From Cryptomeria japonica (Eukaryota; Streptophyta; Pinopsida; Cupressales; Cupressaceae), in NCBI RefSeq assembly GCF_030272615.1, contig NC_081415.1, positions 602,537,644-602,601,643 on the forward strand: DNA of 64,000 nucleotides, read 5' to 3'. The notes beneath the pieces are model-generated. The model was not told the origin of the DNA. It did not search any database and worked only from the letters and a program-made list of their open reading frames with translations. The translations under genes and the position numbers were made by a program. Below, piece after piece: positions 48,301 through 60,239 of this stretch (within the stretch, counting starts at the first letter, position 1; each line of letters starts with the position of its first letter).

Positions 48301-50105
48301 CAGTTCTTATGCAAGAGGGTAGGGTTATAGCGTACGAGTCTAGGAAACTTAAGACTCATGAGCTTAACTACCCTACGCATGACCTAGAGCTTGCAGTAGT
48401 TGTACATGCACTTTTGAGGTGGAGACACTTCCTTTTAGGTCATCACTTCGAGCTTCATTCAAACCATCAGAGTTTGCAGTACATCTTCACCCAGCCTAAC
48501 CTTAATGCACGTTAGAGGAGATGGATGGAGTTCCTTTGTGAGTATGATTTTGATGTCCACTACATCAAAGGGAAGGAGAACATAGTTGTAGATGCCCTAA
48601 GTAGGAGACGACATGAGGTTTACACCATATCTATGAGCACAGATTTGAGAGACCATATTTTGTAGTGATTGCTAGAGGATGGATGGTATCTAGAGGTTTG
48701 TCAGAGGATCCAAACTTAGGAGGCCCTGGAGGGGAAGTTTGTGGATTACTCTTTAGAGTCTGATGGTTTAATACGCCATAGAGGGCGCATATATGTACCC
48801 TCTCCTGGGGGTTTGTGAGATTTCATTATCATGGAGGCTCATAGAGCTCCTTATGCAACACATCCCGGGGTTAATAAGATGCATGTTGACTTGAGGTAGT
48901 TATATCATTGGCCAAGAATGTGGCAGCTTATTGCTGAGTTAGTAGCCCAATGCCTTGAGTGTCAGAGAGTTAAGGTGGAGCACCACCATCCAGGTGGGTT
49001 GCTCCAGTCCCATGCTATACCAGAGTGGAAGTGGGATACTATATCCATGGACTTCATCATTCATCTTCCCATGTCACCTCGTCACCATGATGCTATCTTG
49101 GTGACAGTTGACAAATTGACCAAAGTGGCCCACTTCTCACCAGTCCGGACTACCTTCACAGCTCTAGCAGTGGCACAAGTGTTCTTGCGAGACATTGTCA
49201 GGCTTCATGGTGTTCCACGTAAGATTATTTCTGATAGGGATTCCCTCTTCACTTCTTCCTTTTGGAAGGCATTACAAGCGGCGTTGGGCACCAAGCTCAA
49301 TTTCAGCACAACCTATCATCTGGAAATGGATGGACAGGCAGAGTGGGTTAACTAGGTGTTAGAGGATATTCTCCGCATGTACATCATGGATCATCAGACC
49401 CGATGGGAGGAGTACCTACATTTAGTAGAATTTGCCTATAATAATGGGCATCACACTTCTTTGGGGATGCCACCTTTTCAGGCTTTGTATGACAGACCAT
49501 GCAAGACACCTTTGAGTTGGGACTATATTGAGGATAGAGTAGGCCCTGAGATGGTCCGTGATATGGAGCAATAGGTAATTTTGATTAGATAACAGCTTAG
49601 AGAGGCACAGGATAGGCAGAAAAAATATGTAGATGCAAAGAGGATAGACCGGAGTTACATGGTTGGAGATAGAGTTTTTCTGAGAGTGCGACTGCATAAG
49701 AGTTTGATCCATTATGGAAAGGGTTCTAAGCTCGTACCTCACTTTTTCGGACCTATTGAGATCCTTGAGAGGATAGGACCAGTTGCTTATCACCTAGCTT
49801 TGCCACCTAGCCTGTCATGCATCCACGATGTGTTTCATGTGTCAGTTTTGAGGAAGTATATCTATGATGAGTCTCATATTTTAGATTGGGATGCCTTGCA
49901 GGTGGAGTTGGATTGGCAGCTAGCTTTGGAGCCCATTCGCATTTTGCCTCACTAGACGTTGGCCCTTCAAGGTCGAGAGCTGGACCAGGTTAGGGTCCAG
50001 TGGGATTGCTATGATGAGGTTATAGCTTCATGGGAGGATGCAGCACGTATGACATCACAGTACCCTCATCTTTTTGATGAACTCCAAGAGGATGTTCATG
50101 CCTAG
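45360..50105 (+). pseudogene. Gypsy Gag-Pol polyprotein, one frame with many stops
   Basis: From ATG 45360 to TAG 50103 all coding stretches share one frame (about 1,580 codons) without a frameshift. Domains in order are: Gag; a CCHC knuckle (46602-46643, CFMCGAMGHMVREC); protease (DSG at 46818-46826, then LGMDWL); reverse transcriptase (about 47265-48060), whose catalytic motif reads FLDE at 47829-47840 instead of ending in DD; RNase H (Asp at 48276); integrase with a zinc-binding end (about 48835-48990) and DDE core (SMDFI, ISDRDSLF, GQAEWVN; about 49020-49355); and a chromodomain-like tail (about 49935-50100, ending TSQYPHLF) that in relatives guides insertion to heterochromatin. About twenty premature stops interrupt it, for example at 45930, 46254, 46899, 47202, 47610, 47814, 48513, 49353, 49572 and 49953. 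It is dead. Confidence 0.92.
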
Positions 50106-50115
50106 AGGGGGAGGG
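50104..50115 (+). other. Polypurine tract of the gypsy element
   Basis: AGAGGGGGAGGG overlaps the final stop codon and touches the 3' LTR. Confidence 0.92.
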
Positions 50116-53100
50116 TATGAGGCCCTACCCCGACCCATCCTATCTCTTTAGTTATTTTCATATTGGAACTATTATGGATGCTTATTTTGACATACTATGG
50201 ATATAGAACTTTATATGGTCCCAGGAATTTGGTAATATTGATATATATTGATGCTTCATTTCTATACCTTGTGGTTATAAAATCTTATATGATCCTAGAA
50301 TAGGGTAACATCATGATGATGTATGTTATTATCTAAATTTTAGGATTTGTTATAATGCTAGAAATATGTTTTCATATCTTGTAAATGGATCAAATTTTGA
50401 GGATTATGATGAATTGCTTTGATATGTGACAATCGTATTTTATAATGACAAGTCTGTGCAGAATGATTGTATTGTATTCTTATTATGTGTTTTATATTAT
50501 ATGAGGCTATTGGGAAGTACTAATGTTTAAATTGAGATGTGCAGAAAATTATCCATGTGACCATTTAAATATTATGGAGAATCAAGCCTAGGCCTATGTG
50601 TGTTCGTTAAACCAGGGGTTGTCTATTTGGAGAGGCAACACCCCGTATGTATTGTATTTTATTCGTAAATGTAAAATGTTGCATGAGTGTAAATTGTATT
50701 TATTGAATTGTTTAAATCATTTAAGGGACAATTGCCACATGTGTATTATGATGTGGAATTATTTTGTAGTGTCACTTGACACCTATGTAGTATGTTGTGT
50801 TGGCAATTTGTCATGTCACCTTTTTTGGAGAGTTTTATTTTTTGTTAATTGCTATATCTCCTAATTATCCTTGAAGGAACTAAGAAATCTAGGTTAGTGA
50901 GCCACAAGGAGGGTCAACTCAGAGTTGACCAGTAGGTTAACTTTAGGTGGACTTTCTAAGGGTCAAATCAACTCCTAGAGTCAATTTTAGAGCATTTCTA
51001 TTAGGCCTCATGCAGTACCTATGGGTGAAGGCCAAAATTGGCCATGTGTCCTTCCCTTAGGGCTTGTTTAGCCAACCAAAAAAGTGGTTTTCGTAAGATG
51101 GACGAATTCCATCTATAGGAGTGCCATACTTAGTAGGATAACCTTCTTGATGGGAGTAATCCCTCTTCCCCATTCCATTTCCCTTCTCTAGGTGCATTGG
51201 TTAGGGAGTGTGTAAGACCTAGGGAAGACTAATCCAATGGCGGATCCCTCACTCTATCCAAGAGGTTGGAAGGAGTGAGAGAGGCCTTCTTACGATAAGA
51301 ATGGAAGCTTAGTGAGCTAATCACCCACTCTCCATCCTTGGAGATTTTTGGAGAAATTTTTAGAGAAAAAAAAAAACAAACCAGTTTTTGAGATAGAAAA
51401 TTTGGGCTAAGTAATTGCAGAAAAAGATTGAGGATTGGGCAGCTCTTCATCAAGCTTTCCCCTATATTTCCCTTGGCAGTTCAAGGTTGGTGTTACTTTT
51501 CCCTTTTATGTAAATGTAAAAATCTTCTTGAATGCTTGAATGGAAATTGTTGTATTTCCTTATTTGTTTGTATTTGTAAAATTTATGTGCATTCTGGCTT
51601 ATTCTGTTTTGTTTTTCTTTGTTGTGCTCGGGGAGTGTTCAAGACCATCCTTTCCTTGGGAGGATAGAATGGTCTTGGGGGTGGAAGGAGCTTGATAGCC
51701 CTTAGGGTGAGAGGCTCTCATTATGAGAGTGATCTCAAGGGTCTATCCATGAGACCCTTGCTGCTTTTCTTTTGTGTTATTTCACTTGGGGGTCATAAGG
51801 GGAGCAAATCTGGCAAGTTTGCCTTTTTGGGGGTCATAAGGGTGTAGAGGTTAAGAATGATTTTTTTTGGTTATGCTATCATGGATGCCATGAATTGGTT
51901 GTAAATTCTATCTAGTAGAATTCTCCCCTAGGGTACTTGGTCCACTTCCACCCTAGTAAGACATCACATTTTGTGATGGAGTTTTAGCTTGGGAAGGGAT
52001 GTGTCTATTGTGTTGATTTTCCCCTTTGCTTGCTGTGTTGCTTGGTTGTAACCCCGTCTAGGTCTTGGTTCTCCAAGCTTGGGGGTGGCTTCTAGTAAGC
52101 CTAGGCTGGGAGGTGAGCACCCCATGGTCACAACCCTGAAATTCTAAATGCAGGTTGCTAGGAAAAGAATCTAGGAGTTGTAGATTTTTATTCAAATACA
52201 AATTTTTATTCAGATGCAGAAAGGCAAAAATGTAATTCTATGATTTCTTGCAAAAAAAAGAATGTAAATAAAGAGCCTTAAATTGTTTTCTTTTATTCTC
52301 TATATAAAGAAATGTGTTCTTTTATTCAAGTCCTCATCATTAAGAATGAGAGACTAGTTGGATTATTTCACCCATTGTAAATGTGGGCCATTGTATTCAA
52401 ATATTTTATAAGCAATGTACATTTTATTTAAATTCTGAAGCCTATTATGTTGCTGTAAATTATATCAAAATTATATCTCAAAAGAATTTTGTTATCTTGT
52501 TTATTTCTGCAAATAACAAAAAAAGAAAGGAATGCATTATGTTTAAGTATTTACTTGCAAAGTTTATTTACTGCTATTTTGTTACTTTTAACTCTGTTTA
52601 GGCATAGCTAAAAAAGAACTAGTATTTAAACAAAGTAGATTGCTATAGAAAATATGTTGCATAACTATTTAAAGAAAAAAAACTTCTAAATGTTGTATAC
52701 TAAGAGAAATCACACCTAGGAAATGAGATCTAAAATCACTGAATGTGCCAATATAATCCATTCCTACAAGCTGTAAAACTAAAAAAAAATATAACATAGA
52801 CTTAGGTATTGTTGTTAAAAAGATAGGGGTTGCATCCTTATGTGTTAAAATTATTCAAAATAAGCTTCCTAACCCTATTAGGTTGATATATATTTTAAAG
52901 GTTTTCATTGAGTATGTTGTTTAAATGCAGGGATATATATGTAAATATATATGTAAATATATATATATATATATATATTAAAAAAATATCATATAAAAAA
53001 AAACTAGAAAACAAGAAAAAAGAGGGAAATCGGGGGTACCGGCCGAGCCACTGTGTGTTAACACAGTGGATGGCTCACGGCCGAGCTACTGTGTTTACAC

Positions 53101-54181
53101 ACAGTGGGGCGACGTAGGAGGCACCACACTATGTGTAGACACAGTGGAACGACCGTGGCTGCCACTGTGTTACACACAGTGGGCGGAGGTAATACCGTCC
53201 GCCACTATGTGTGCACACAGTGGGTGATGCTTCCCGCCACTATGTGTATGCATAGTGGCATCCGAGGGAGCTCATGCCACCACCTCTTCCTATAGCCCTT
53301 TGAAACCCCTCCGCCGTCCATGGCCGCCGTGCCCTAACCCGGCCCCGTACCTGCACAGTCACACACACAAACCACAAAAAGAGAAGAAAAACAAACCCTA
53401 ACCCATTCGGGTAGGGTAAAATAAAAGAATATTTTGGTGCAATATTAACCCATTTCGAGTTAGGGTATAATTTAAATAAAAAAAAAAGAAGAGGAGAAAT
53501 TAAAAAGGTGATTAATAAATAGGAATGAAACCCTAACCCAATTTCAGGTTAGGGTTAGCATTTTATTAATAAGGGTTTCTTTATTTAAAAGAATTTTGAA
53601 TTAGATATGGGGAAATTTGAATTGATTTTTTAATATTATAACTAATATTTAGGGTTATTTAAATAATTGAATTATTATATGCTTTTATTTCTTAGGGAAT
53701 TAAAATTTTAATATAGTTATTTCAAAAGGGTTTAAAATGAAGATATAATGTAGTTGGATACACTATACACTTAATCAAATTAATTAATTTAATTAGTTAA
53801 TTGATTATCTCTGATTAATTATGGTCATTAGGTTATATTGTAATTGGGGAAAAATTTAATTCAACTAACTAAAATGTGACAACCCCCTTGAGAATAGTTA
53901 TTTGATAATTGTGGTCGTTAGGTTATTTAATTAGTTAATTGATTATCTCTGATTAATCGAACTAACTAAAATGCGACAACCCCCTTGAGAATAGTTAATC
54001 TCCATTAATTAATGTTGCTTATTTGTTTTAGTTAATTCAATCCAACTTTAGAGAACATCTCTCTATACATCTTAGTTAAGACAAACTCCATTGATCTCTT
54101 TTAATGTAGACTATGTTATGAGTTATGTTGTTTTAAAAAAAAATTGTTGTTTCGTTTTTGCCTAAAAGTTTGGGCACGACA
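50116..54181 (+). repeat. 3' LTR of the gypsy element (4.1 kb)
   Basis: Matches 41022-45226. The second base is A instead of G (TATGAGG). Near 53.86-54.05 kb it has a local rearrangement with repeated AACTAACTAAAAT(G)CGACAACCCCC segments, not arranged this way in the partner. Confidence 0.92.
53046..53261. repeat. Array of six palindromes in the 3' LTR
   Basis: The same palindrome family as 43901-44106, but the unit order differs. An extra first unit, with a GGCCGAGC(C/T)ACTGTG duplication, is present, and the TATACATAGTGG unit of the other LTR is absent. Palindrome units have therefore been gained and lost since insertion. Confidence 0.82.
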
Positions 54182-55268
54182 TATTGGTGATGCTCGCACA
54201 ATCTGCATTCTTGAACCTTCTGTCAAATACTTCACATGTATAATTTGTGCTTCCATGATGTGTATTTCTTTAATCATGGCATGTCGTGAGATGCAATCAT
54301 TAATTTGACACATTTGTCAACCGATTCATTGCACTATGTCTATACTAGCCATGTTCTGTATCTTTTTGCCAAACATCTCATCCATAAGCAATTTCATCTA
54401 TCTCACCCGGGGTAGGCCGGAACTCGGATCAACATTAAACCCAACCCGCGAGGGACTTATCCAATGCACCCCTTCAAAAGCACTTTTAAGACTGAGTCGG
54501 AGAGAGGTGAAACCACGCTACCATTAAACCCAACAATAGTAGGAAAGGAGTGGTAGTATGTAACGCAGGAACTCTATGGCCCAATCCACTCTTAAGAGTG
54601 GGAGAGGGGAAGAGCAGCTAGGTAGAGGGGAAGAGAAGAGGATGTTGAACATGGGCCGATGTAACACATGAAGGTGATTGATTCTTCCAATTGTTATGGT
54701 TCGAACTGAGTCAACTCCCCACATCGAGTTGAGACATTCCTAGTAAACATTTTATGTTCTGTCCACACATCGACATTTTGCATGTGTGCCTAGTAGGCAT
54801 TACAACTCAAAAGATCTCCATACAATTACATCTTGATGAATATCTATAACATGTTATTTCGCTTTGCATTATTGATGTGAGGCAGGAAGGAAGCAACACG
54901 ACATGTCATGAGATGACATATTTTGGAGGCATTCATTTCAATTGGTTCAAATCCATGTAATGCCCAACATTATTTTGTCAAAAAATTTGCACCTTTACCA
55001 CACATTTATGATTTTACCATGTTTCCATGGTTTACATTTATGTCTCTAGAGGAGCTACAATGACAACACCTGATGAAATCTCTCTGTCTTTTTTTAAGCT
55101 TTGATGAATGTCCATAACTTGTTTATAAGCTCACAACTTTGTACGGATGAAATGGAAGGAAGAAAAATTTGCATTGCAAATTTGCATTGTCACTCATTTT
55201 GTCTTTTCTTACAAAAATCTATGAGACTGCATTTTGTTTATACATTTTTTTTTAACTCTTATGAAAAA

Positions 55269-55439
55269 GGTTAAGAATGCTCCAAAACAGAGCATTTATA
55301 ACCTTCTTGACAAAGCAGGCCCACACAAGGTTAGGAAATAAGGTTAGAGATGCTCCGTTTTGGAGCATTCTTAACCTTTTTTTCGTTTTGAGGTTATGAA
55401 TATGGGTTAAAAATGCTCAAAAATGGAGCATCTTTAACC
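55269..55439. repeat. Three GGTTA...TAACC hairpins (copy B)
   Basis: At 55269-55303, 55342-55376 and 55405-55439, with spacing identical to copy A at 24675-24845. They sit at the very start of the 5' LTR of the CDKE-carrying element. Confidence 0.85.
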
Positions 55440-55448
55440 TTTCTTACA

Positions 55449-55546
55449 TATATATGTATGTATGTATATGTATGTATGTTTGTAAGTATTTGTATGTATG
55501 TATGTATGTATGTATATATATGTATATATGTATATATATATAAATA

Positions 55547-55577
<31 letters not shown>

Positions 55578-55723
55578 GTATTCATATGAATGCATGTATG
55601 TATGTATGTATGCTTCTATGTATGTATATATGTATGCATGTATGTTTATGTATGTATATATATATATATATATGTATATATATCTGTGTGTGTGTGTGTA
55701 TGTATATGTATATAGTATATATA

Positions 55724-55759
<36 letters not shown>

Positions 55760-55835
55760 TGTATGTATGTATATGTATATTTATATGTATATGTATATGT
55801 ATATGTATGTGTGTGTCTGTGTGTGTGTGTGTGTA
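55449..55835. repeat. TATG / TG microsatellite
   Basis: Long TATG, TATA and TGTG runs that begin exactly where the LTR ends. The Tyr/Val/Cys-rich frames over it are artefacts. Confidence 0.95.
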
Positions 55836-57240
55836 ATTCTCTAAGGACCTCTCCATACATTTCATTGTATCTTCCTTTTGTTTGTGTAAGGGGGTTAGCC
55901 TCCAAAAGAAAGATACCTCATATAAATCTCATAGGAGGAAATGGATTCTCAACCATCCCATAACAGTCTCATTAGCCACCCTTATCCACATAAAGATATT
56001 CCCCAAAGTATTTTCTCTCCTATACAACCTGATAGGGACCCACCTGGTGTATAGTAGTTTACAAAGGTCACAACACAGTGCTTATGTGAACAATTTATAA
56101 ATCACAAAGAAAGCCTTAATTGAAATTTATAAAATTTTAAGCCAGAGTTTTAACAATAACCATCAAAAGAATTTTGAAAAGTATAAATAAGAAAGTAAAG
56201 TAAAAATGGAAAAATGAAAAACATTCCAATTCCAATCAAAAATTAAATTAATTAAGTCCTTGGGGAAAATGGAAACTAAGGTAAAATTCCAATGGCTAAG
56301 TAGGCCATATGAAATAGATAATATTGTTTCCATAATATTAAGAAATAAATCGTCAATAAAAAGGTCATCAATAACTTTTAGACTTGTAAAAAGTTGCACA
56401 TTACATTCACTACGTATCTTTTCTTAAGCCACTCAAAGGGAGCAGGGTAATGGTGGTCTCTAACCACATATAATAATAATATCATGATGAACATTATCCA
56501 TATCACTGAAGTATCCAATATTCATACAATGGCTCATAGAAATTTATCCTCAACCCATGGGGTATAAACATTGAGGAGTAGGTTTGCACTATGAACCAAC
56601 AAATGTGGTTCGACATATGGGGTAGTCTATAGGGACTAATTTCCTTTGGAGTCTCACACCCAAGAGATGTCATAAGACTCCAATGGAGGATGTCTATCAC
56701 TCAACCCCTATTGACATTGTGCACATCTCATATGGCCAAAAGGACTTGCAATGGAGCACTTCTAATACAACATTAAATTGTGTATGTGTTAATTTCTATG
56801 TATGTGTTTGGTCTCCATACATTTTTGATCTTCCACAATTGTATTAAATAAGTACCTATTTTGAAGCTAGGTTGTAACTTGTTTCTAATATAATTACTCA
56901 TTATCATACACCATAATAAATTAAATGATGTCTAGGTCTCAAGATAATTCATCATATGCATTTTTCACAATTCCATTAGTCTTTAAGTTAATATAAATGT
57001 TTTGACATTCAATATTTTAAAACTATTACTTCTAATTCATCATGTATCTATTCAAAATTTAGTATCATGAGTTGCAAAAACACTCAAAAAGGTAAAATAT
57101 TCAAGTATAGATCTAAACAAATTATATTTATATGCAAATGTTTCTTGTGCCTCAAATTTTGTAGGAGAAGAATTTAGAACATCAATAATGTTTTTGATAA
57201 AGATAAATGGGTTTTACATATACTTTAAGACTTTAAGAGG
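55836..57240. other. Unassigned spacer
   Basis: No gene or repeat structure that I can support on either strand. Confidence 0.5.
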
Positions 57241-57326
57241 AACCCAAAACCAAAAGTTTTACAACACCCAGCCATCAGCCAAACAGACATGAACCAACAT
57301 CAAAATAGGGGAGCACCCCCAAACAG

Positions 57327-58820
57327 TCATGAAAATAAAAGAGATGTAGAGAAACAAGACAATACAAAAGAAAGACTCTCAATTAAGAGAGAGCACCAGA
57401 TCCTTGTTCTTCTCGATGGAAATATTGTTGATTTCCTCCAGCTCCTCCATAATGAATTTGGAGGTACCCTTGTTGTTTCTCCTACTTCTGGTTCTAGAAC
57501 TAGGACCAGTGGTTTTGTTGTCTCCAACAACCATATCTTCCCCTCCAAGATCTTTCACCAGTTCAGTGTGGTAGGATCTATAATCAACAACCATGGCATT
57601 GATCTTTTCAATCCCCTCTATACTGTTGTTCATGGCTTCTTTTCTTATCCCAACTAGGTTCTTGAGATTTTTCTTAATCTCTGCCATAGACTATTCCACC
57701 TTTTCAATTCTTTGTTCATGATTTCATTTCATCACCTTGATGTCCTGGGAGAGATTTTGGGTCATAATCATGAGTTTCTTAGATTTGTTGGGCTCAGGGG
57801 AAGTAGTGAAGATATCAATAATCTCTTTAACCCCCACTTTGAGGGTATCAATTTCGCGCTCCACCCACTTCCAACAGCTCTTTTGGGTTCTTGTATCTTC
57901 CATAACAAGATTCATTAGGTTACCAATCCTCTATATCTCAATGTTCTCTTCTTTGGTCATGGTCCCCTATTTTTCTTTCAAGACGTTGATAGGGATGTTC
58001 AATTTAATTCCCTAATCCAAAATCTTCAGACAATGGTCCTTAGCCACCAACTTTTCTTTTTAGGGAGGGGCTCAACCTTAGAGATCAATTTTCTAGTGGT
58101 TTTGTATTTGCTAGCCACTCATCTGGGAGGATTCTTGCTGCTAAATGTCCCAGGGGTGACCATCATCTCCCCTTCATCTGCAGGTTGATATTCAGGGTCT
58201 TTAAGAGGAACCCCACTTTCTTCCAAACCTATTTTTGAGTCAAAGACATCCTAGATATCAATCTGTTGGCCAGTCTCAGTTAGAGGGGGCACAAATTTAA
58301 GGGATTTAGCATTCTTCATGATGAGCACAATAAGTCCCTTGTGGAGAACAGGGTTGTTTGGATTCTCCAAATGTTTTTCCAGGCTATTTTCAAGAGAGGA
58401 GACTAGATAGAAAGGAACAAAAATGATTTTACCATGCCTAATGTGATTTAAAATGGTAAAATGATAGGAAAAGATGCTAGCATATCTTCCATCAAGAGTA
58501 ATATACCTCATGATGAACTCGACCATGTCAGCCCAGGGAGCCATAAGATCTTTCCTGTTGTAGCCACCATCATCCCTCTTGGTAACTCTAGAGCGCTCCT
58601 TGTCTTTTTCGAAGAAACTCGTCAAGTCCTCCTCCTCGATTTTCCTATCCCTATAAAATTTTCTGCCTGTCATCCCCAAACCAATGACAATTGCCATCAG
58701 GGTTTCATTAATCTGAAACTTTAGTAAAGACTTCTCTTTTAGCCATGTGTAACCCAATTTGGGCAGTGTTGCCTTCCGCATAGTGGTTAGAGTGGCTTCA
58801 GTAATGTTTCTATCCTTCAA
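57327..58820 (-). pseudogene. Retroelement-like ORF of unknown family
   Basis: Read from 58820 downward, the first 189 residues (to 58251) form a mostly alpha-helical, basic segment with GRYASIFSYHFTILNHIRHG and HKGLIVLIMKNAKSLKFVPP stretches, then a stop. Further open pieces follow in shifted frames: a Pro/Glu-rich linker, then Lys/Glu-rich coiled-coil-like pieces (57915-57724 and 57687-57379). The pattern of conserved helical block, linker and coiled coil suggests one broken protein of about 450-500 residues. It recalls the 'putative plant transposon protein' frames found in plant repeats, but I see no catalytic motif and cannot name the family. Confidence 0.4.
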
Positions 58821-58849
58821 ATAAGATAATAGAACTTATTTCTATCATA

Positions 58850-60239
58850 GTTTCCTTTATCAATATTCCTAATTAATCAACTAAAGTATGCAAGTTTAAT
58901 TTTACAAAATGCATAATTCTAAGGTAGTTTAATTTTTTATTTTATTTTAATATCATTATTATTACTACAATGGCCCTCTAGTTCACAATGCATATCTAAT
59001 GGTGCTTATGGCTTCAAGTGCCTATGTTTAAATAACTGAGATTGCTTTACCTTTAGCTTTATATTCTCATGCTTGATTGTTTTATATAACGAAAGAAAAT
59101 GGACCTCATCAGGTAATAAGGGTCCTAGATAAGGTCCTATCTAATGATTGATGGTTTGGTTTGTCTAATATCCTTATAAAAAGTTTCCTTGTTTTCAAGT
59201 GTTATAGAATTCTTATCAAGCACAACATTATTTTCTTAATTTTTTTGTCACTCTTACTTTTAATACGAATCTGAACCATTTGAATTATACAATTTATTGT
59301 TTAGTAATAATATAATGATAATAATTACTAAATGTTTGTTATGGTGTTCCTCAAATGCTCTAGTTATATATTTTATGCATAATAAATACATTTAATATCC
59401 TTATAATTCCCATATTTTTTTTAAATGGACTTAGGTTGAATTTACTATATTGATTTCATAGGGGAAAGTGAGATTTCATACTTCAATGAAATTCATTATG
59501 TAAGCACTTGTCTACCAACCTCAAAGTGACATCTATTATTTCCTCACAAAATATAAGAATTTAATTCTTAATAGATACCTTGTCCAGATCTTGATTTCAA
59601 GTAGAAGGGGAGACCTAGAGTAACCAAGGTTTATAGTTTACAAAGTATTAACTTTGTGATTGTCTCCAACCCAGGATCAAGATGCTATTAAGAACTTAAA
59701 ATTTGGTGAAGTAACTCATGATTTAAATATGTGATTTTAATCTTAGACAACAATTCCAATTGAAACTAGATGAGATGTTCAACAAGAAAACAACACAAAG
59801 GTCAAGAGGGTTCTAGGGTTTCACTCTTGATGGTCTATTATTAATTATATTAAGGGTTCAAAAATTTATTCCTAATCAATAATGATCCCTATCATACCAT
59901 TCACCTTTAAGAGTCATATAATTTTGACTCATGAATTGGAGTTATGGTGTTCCATACTATCATTATTCTTTATTAGTACTTAAATTATATAACCAAAAAT
60001 TTAGTTCCCACACAAAAACGAAAATTAAAAAAGAATTTAAAAAAATTATCACAACTTAAGAAGTAACAATTGTAATAATCAAGTTCTTAAGTTGAAGTCA
60101 TTGCGATGAATTTTATTTAATATCAACCATTATAATGATTTATCATTATTTTGACAAATCATATATCCAACCAAAATTACCATATCTTGAAAACTCAAAT
60201 GTATCATTTTTAGAGTTTAAATGAATGAAGTGACATAAC
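58850..60239. other. AT-rich spacer
   Basis: Nothing recognised apart from AT-rich simple sequence. Confidence 0.5.

Larger units (their letters stand above)
41022..54181 (+). mobile_element. Ty3-gypsy retrotransposon, chromodomain (Tekay/Del-like) lineage, 13.2 kb
   Basis: The target duplication TATTG lies at 41017-41021 and 54182-54186. LTRs (41022-45226 and 50116-54181) begin T(G/A)TGAGGCCC and end in CA. A tRNA-iMet primer site and a strong polypurine tract border the 4.9-kb interior. Pol order is protease, reverse transcriptase, RNase H, integrase, then a chromodomain-like tail, as in plant chromoviruses. The LTRs together exceed the interior. It is inserted in the 5' LTR of the CDKE-carrying element, whose sequence resumes at 54187. 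Confidence 0.93.
21378..55448 (-). mobile_element. Old non-autonomous LTR retrotransposon (Ogre/Tat-like primer site) carrying CDKE fragments, host of three nested insertions
   Basis: Two long homologous blocks, 21378-24854 and 27882-55448, both run (T/C)GTTGGTAAA...CTTACA on the plus strand and so end TG...CA. Directly inside the right-hand block is a tRNA-Arg-type primer site, which sets the direction (minus) and makes 27882-55448 the 5' LTR. The interior (24855-27881) is about 3 kb with no pol. Stripped of insertions, the 5' LTR is about the size of its 3.5-kb partner. No target duplication is visible: AGTCT lies on the left, a TATG microsatellite on the right. No clear polypurine tract adjoins the 3' LTR. 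An alternative is two related copies joined by recombination. Confidence 0.7.
27882..55448 (-). repeat. 5' LTR of the CDKE-carrying element, interrupted by three elements
   Basis: The LTR sequence itself occupies 27882-27956, 35782-36515, 39424-41021 and 54182-55448. The gaps are the copia, short-LTR and gypsy insertions, each with its own target duplication. Across each gap the LTR reads on without loss against 21378-24854, except where that copy has deletions. Confidence 0.72.

Noticed and set aside
55394-55963. Long Tyr/Val/Met or Thr/His/Ile frames on both strands
   Set aside because: Artefacts of the TATG/TGTG repeat.
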